Below are positions 6,571 to 7,354 of a stretch of DNA of 7,354 bases, piece after piece. Under the pieces are notes generated by a model. It was not told the DNA's origin, made no database searches, and saw only the letters and a list, made by a program, of their open reading frames with translations. The stretch is from an uncultured Bacteroidales bacterium. GTDB taxonomy: Bacteria; Bacteroidota; Bacteroidia; Bacteroidales; P3. The position numbers and the translations under genes are program-made. The stretch covers positions 1 through 7,354 of the forward strand of contig CAMWTX010000070.1 of NCBI GenBank assembly GCA_947177315.1, read 5' to 3'. Position 1 is the first letter of the stretch, and each line of letters starts with the position of its first letter.

Positions 6571-7354
6571 AATTGATACGTTATTGTGCCTTGGCGGTTG
6601 CCACGCTGCTGAGCCTGCCTTTATGCGCACAGAACAGCATAGACGACGTGCTACGACTTATCGAAATCAACAATGCCGCACTTCAGGCCCTGCGTCACGA
6701 AACCGAAGCCCAGAAGCTGGAGAACCGCAGCGGCATCGCCCTCGACGACCCTGAAGTGGAGGTCGGATACCAATGGGGGGCACCCGCTTCGGTCAGCGAC
6801 AAATTGGAGTTGAGCGTTACCCAGAGTTTCGACCTCTCCGCCGTTGTCGGGCTTAAAAGCAAAGTAGCCAAAGAACAGAACAAACTCGCCGATTGGCAAT
6901 ACAAGGCCGAACGCCGGCAAATCCTGCTGGAAGCCAAGAACCTCTGTCTGGAACTGGTGTATTACAATGCCGTAGAAGAAATCCTTGCCGCCTATCGGGA
7001 ACAAGCCCGCCAATTGGTGGAACACCAACGCAAAAGTTTGGAATCCGGATACAGCAACCGCCTGGAATACAACAATGCCGTTTTGCGCCTCGCCGCCGTA
7101 GAAGGCGAATATACCCGGATGGCAACCGACAAAAGAACGGTTTTGGCCAAACTGACCGCCATGAACGGGGGAGAAACACCCCAATTCAACGCCAGCGCCT
7201 ATGAATCCCTCGATATGCCGGAAAACTTCGACGACTGGTTTGAAAAGGCTTCCGCCGAAAATCCCGAACTGCAGTATGCCGAACAATCGGTCATTGTGCA
7301 GAAAAGGCAGTTGGCATTATCCAGAAGCCAGTGGGCGCCTACCATCTCGCTGGG
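6567..7354 (+). CDS. czcC: TolC-family outer-membrane efflux channel (partial, cut by window end)
   Basis: From the ATG at 6567, 262 codons stay open to the right edge; the remainder is outside. The start lies in an ATGA overlap with the pump stop and has no Shine-Dalgarno, pointing to translational coupling. The protein begins MKLIRYCALAVATLLSLPLC, a signal peptide probably cut after A21 (LCA|QN). An amphipathic helix (about 25-56), a beta segment DPEVEVGYQWG (61-71) and TQSFDLS (85-91) follow, then long coiled-coil helices. ESGYSNRLEYNNA (159-171) fits the outer-membrane efflux protein pattern (SG...E...A). A second helical repeat begins at about 222 (DWFEKASAENPELQYAEQSV). It would form the trimeric outer-membrane and periplasmic tunnel that docks with the adaptor and pump encoded just upstream. 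No lipobox is seen, unlike E. coli CusC. Confidence 0.88.
   Translation, partial: MKLIRYCALAVATLLSLPLCAQNSIDDVLRLIEINNAALQALRHETEAQKLENRSGIALDDPEVEVGYQWGAPASVSDKLELSVTQSFDLSAVVGLKSKVAKEQNKLADWQYKAERRQILLEAKNLCLELVYYNAVEEILAAYREQARQLVEHQRKSLESGYSNRLEYNNAVLRLAAVEGEYTRMATDKRTVLAKLTAMNGGETPQFNASAYESLDMPENFDDWFEKASAENPELQYAEQSVIVQKRQLALSRSQWAPTISL

Overview
The window most likely comes from a member of the Bacteroidota, probably order Bacteroidales. Two promoter -7 elements fit the TAnnTTTG consensus of that phylum. The second gene of the operon starts behind an A-rich leader with no Shine-Dalgarno, and GTG is used as a start on the minus strand. The encoded proteins have the Bacteroidota style of heavy-metal efflux components. 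The genus cannot be fixed from the sequence alone.

Layout. Positions 1-106 (minus strand) hold the first 35 codons of a gene that runs off the left edge, tentatively a PLP-dependent alpha-oxoamine synthase-type enzyme. Positions 107-264 are a divergent promoter region with a -7 element for each direction, a nested inverted repeat at 149-176, and a perfect 7-3-7 palindrome at 206-222 placed just upstream of the rightward -7 element. From 265 to the right edge everything reads rightward as one tight operon: a ZntA-type P1B ATPase (265-2115) interrupted by an in-frame TAA at 1696-1698; a His-rich lipoprotein RND adaptor (2117-3412); an HME-type RND pump (3427-6570); and a TolC-family outer-membrane channel (from 6567, cut by the window end). 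Gaps are 1 bp, 14 bp and a 4-bp ATGA overlap. No gene-free stretch exceeds 160 bases.

How they work together. The P-type ATPase would move Zn2+/Cd2+-type ions from cytoplasm to periplasm. The adaptor, RND pump and channel form a CzcCBA/CusCBA-like tripartite machine that carries metal from the periplasm across the outer membrane. The adaptor has 23 histidines within 60 residues just after its lipidated cysteine and a HSHSH tail, suggesting a built-in periplasmic metal sponge that passes ions to the pump. The main oddities are the single nonsense codon in an otherwise intact ATPase, the His-rich adaptor, and the strong palindrome over the promoter with no regulator gene in the window.
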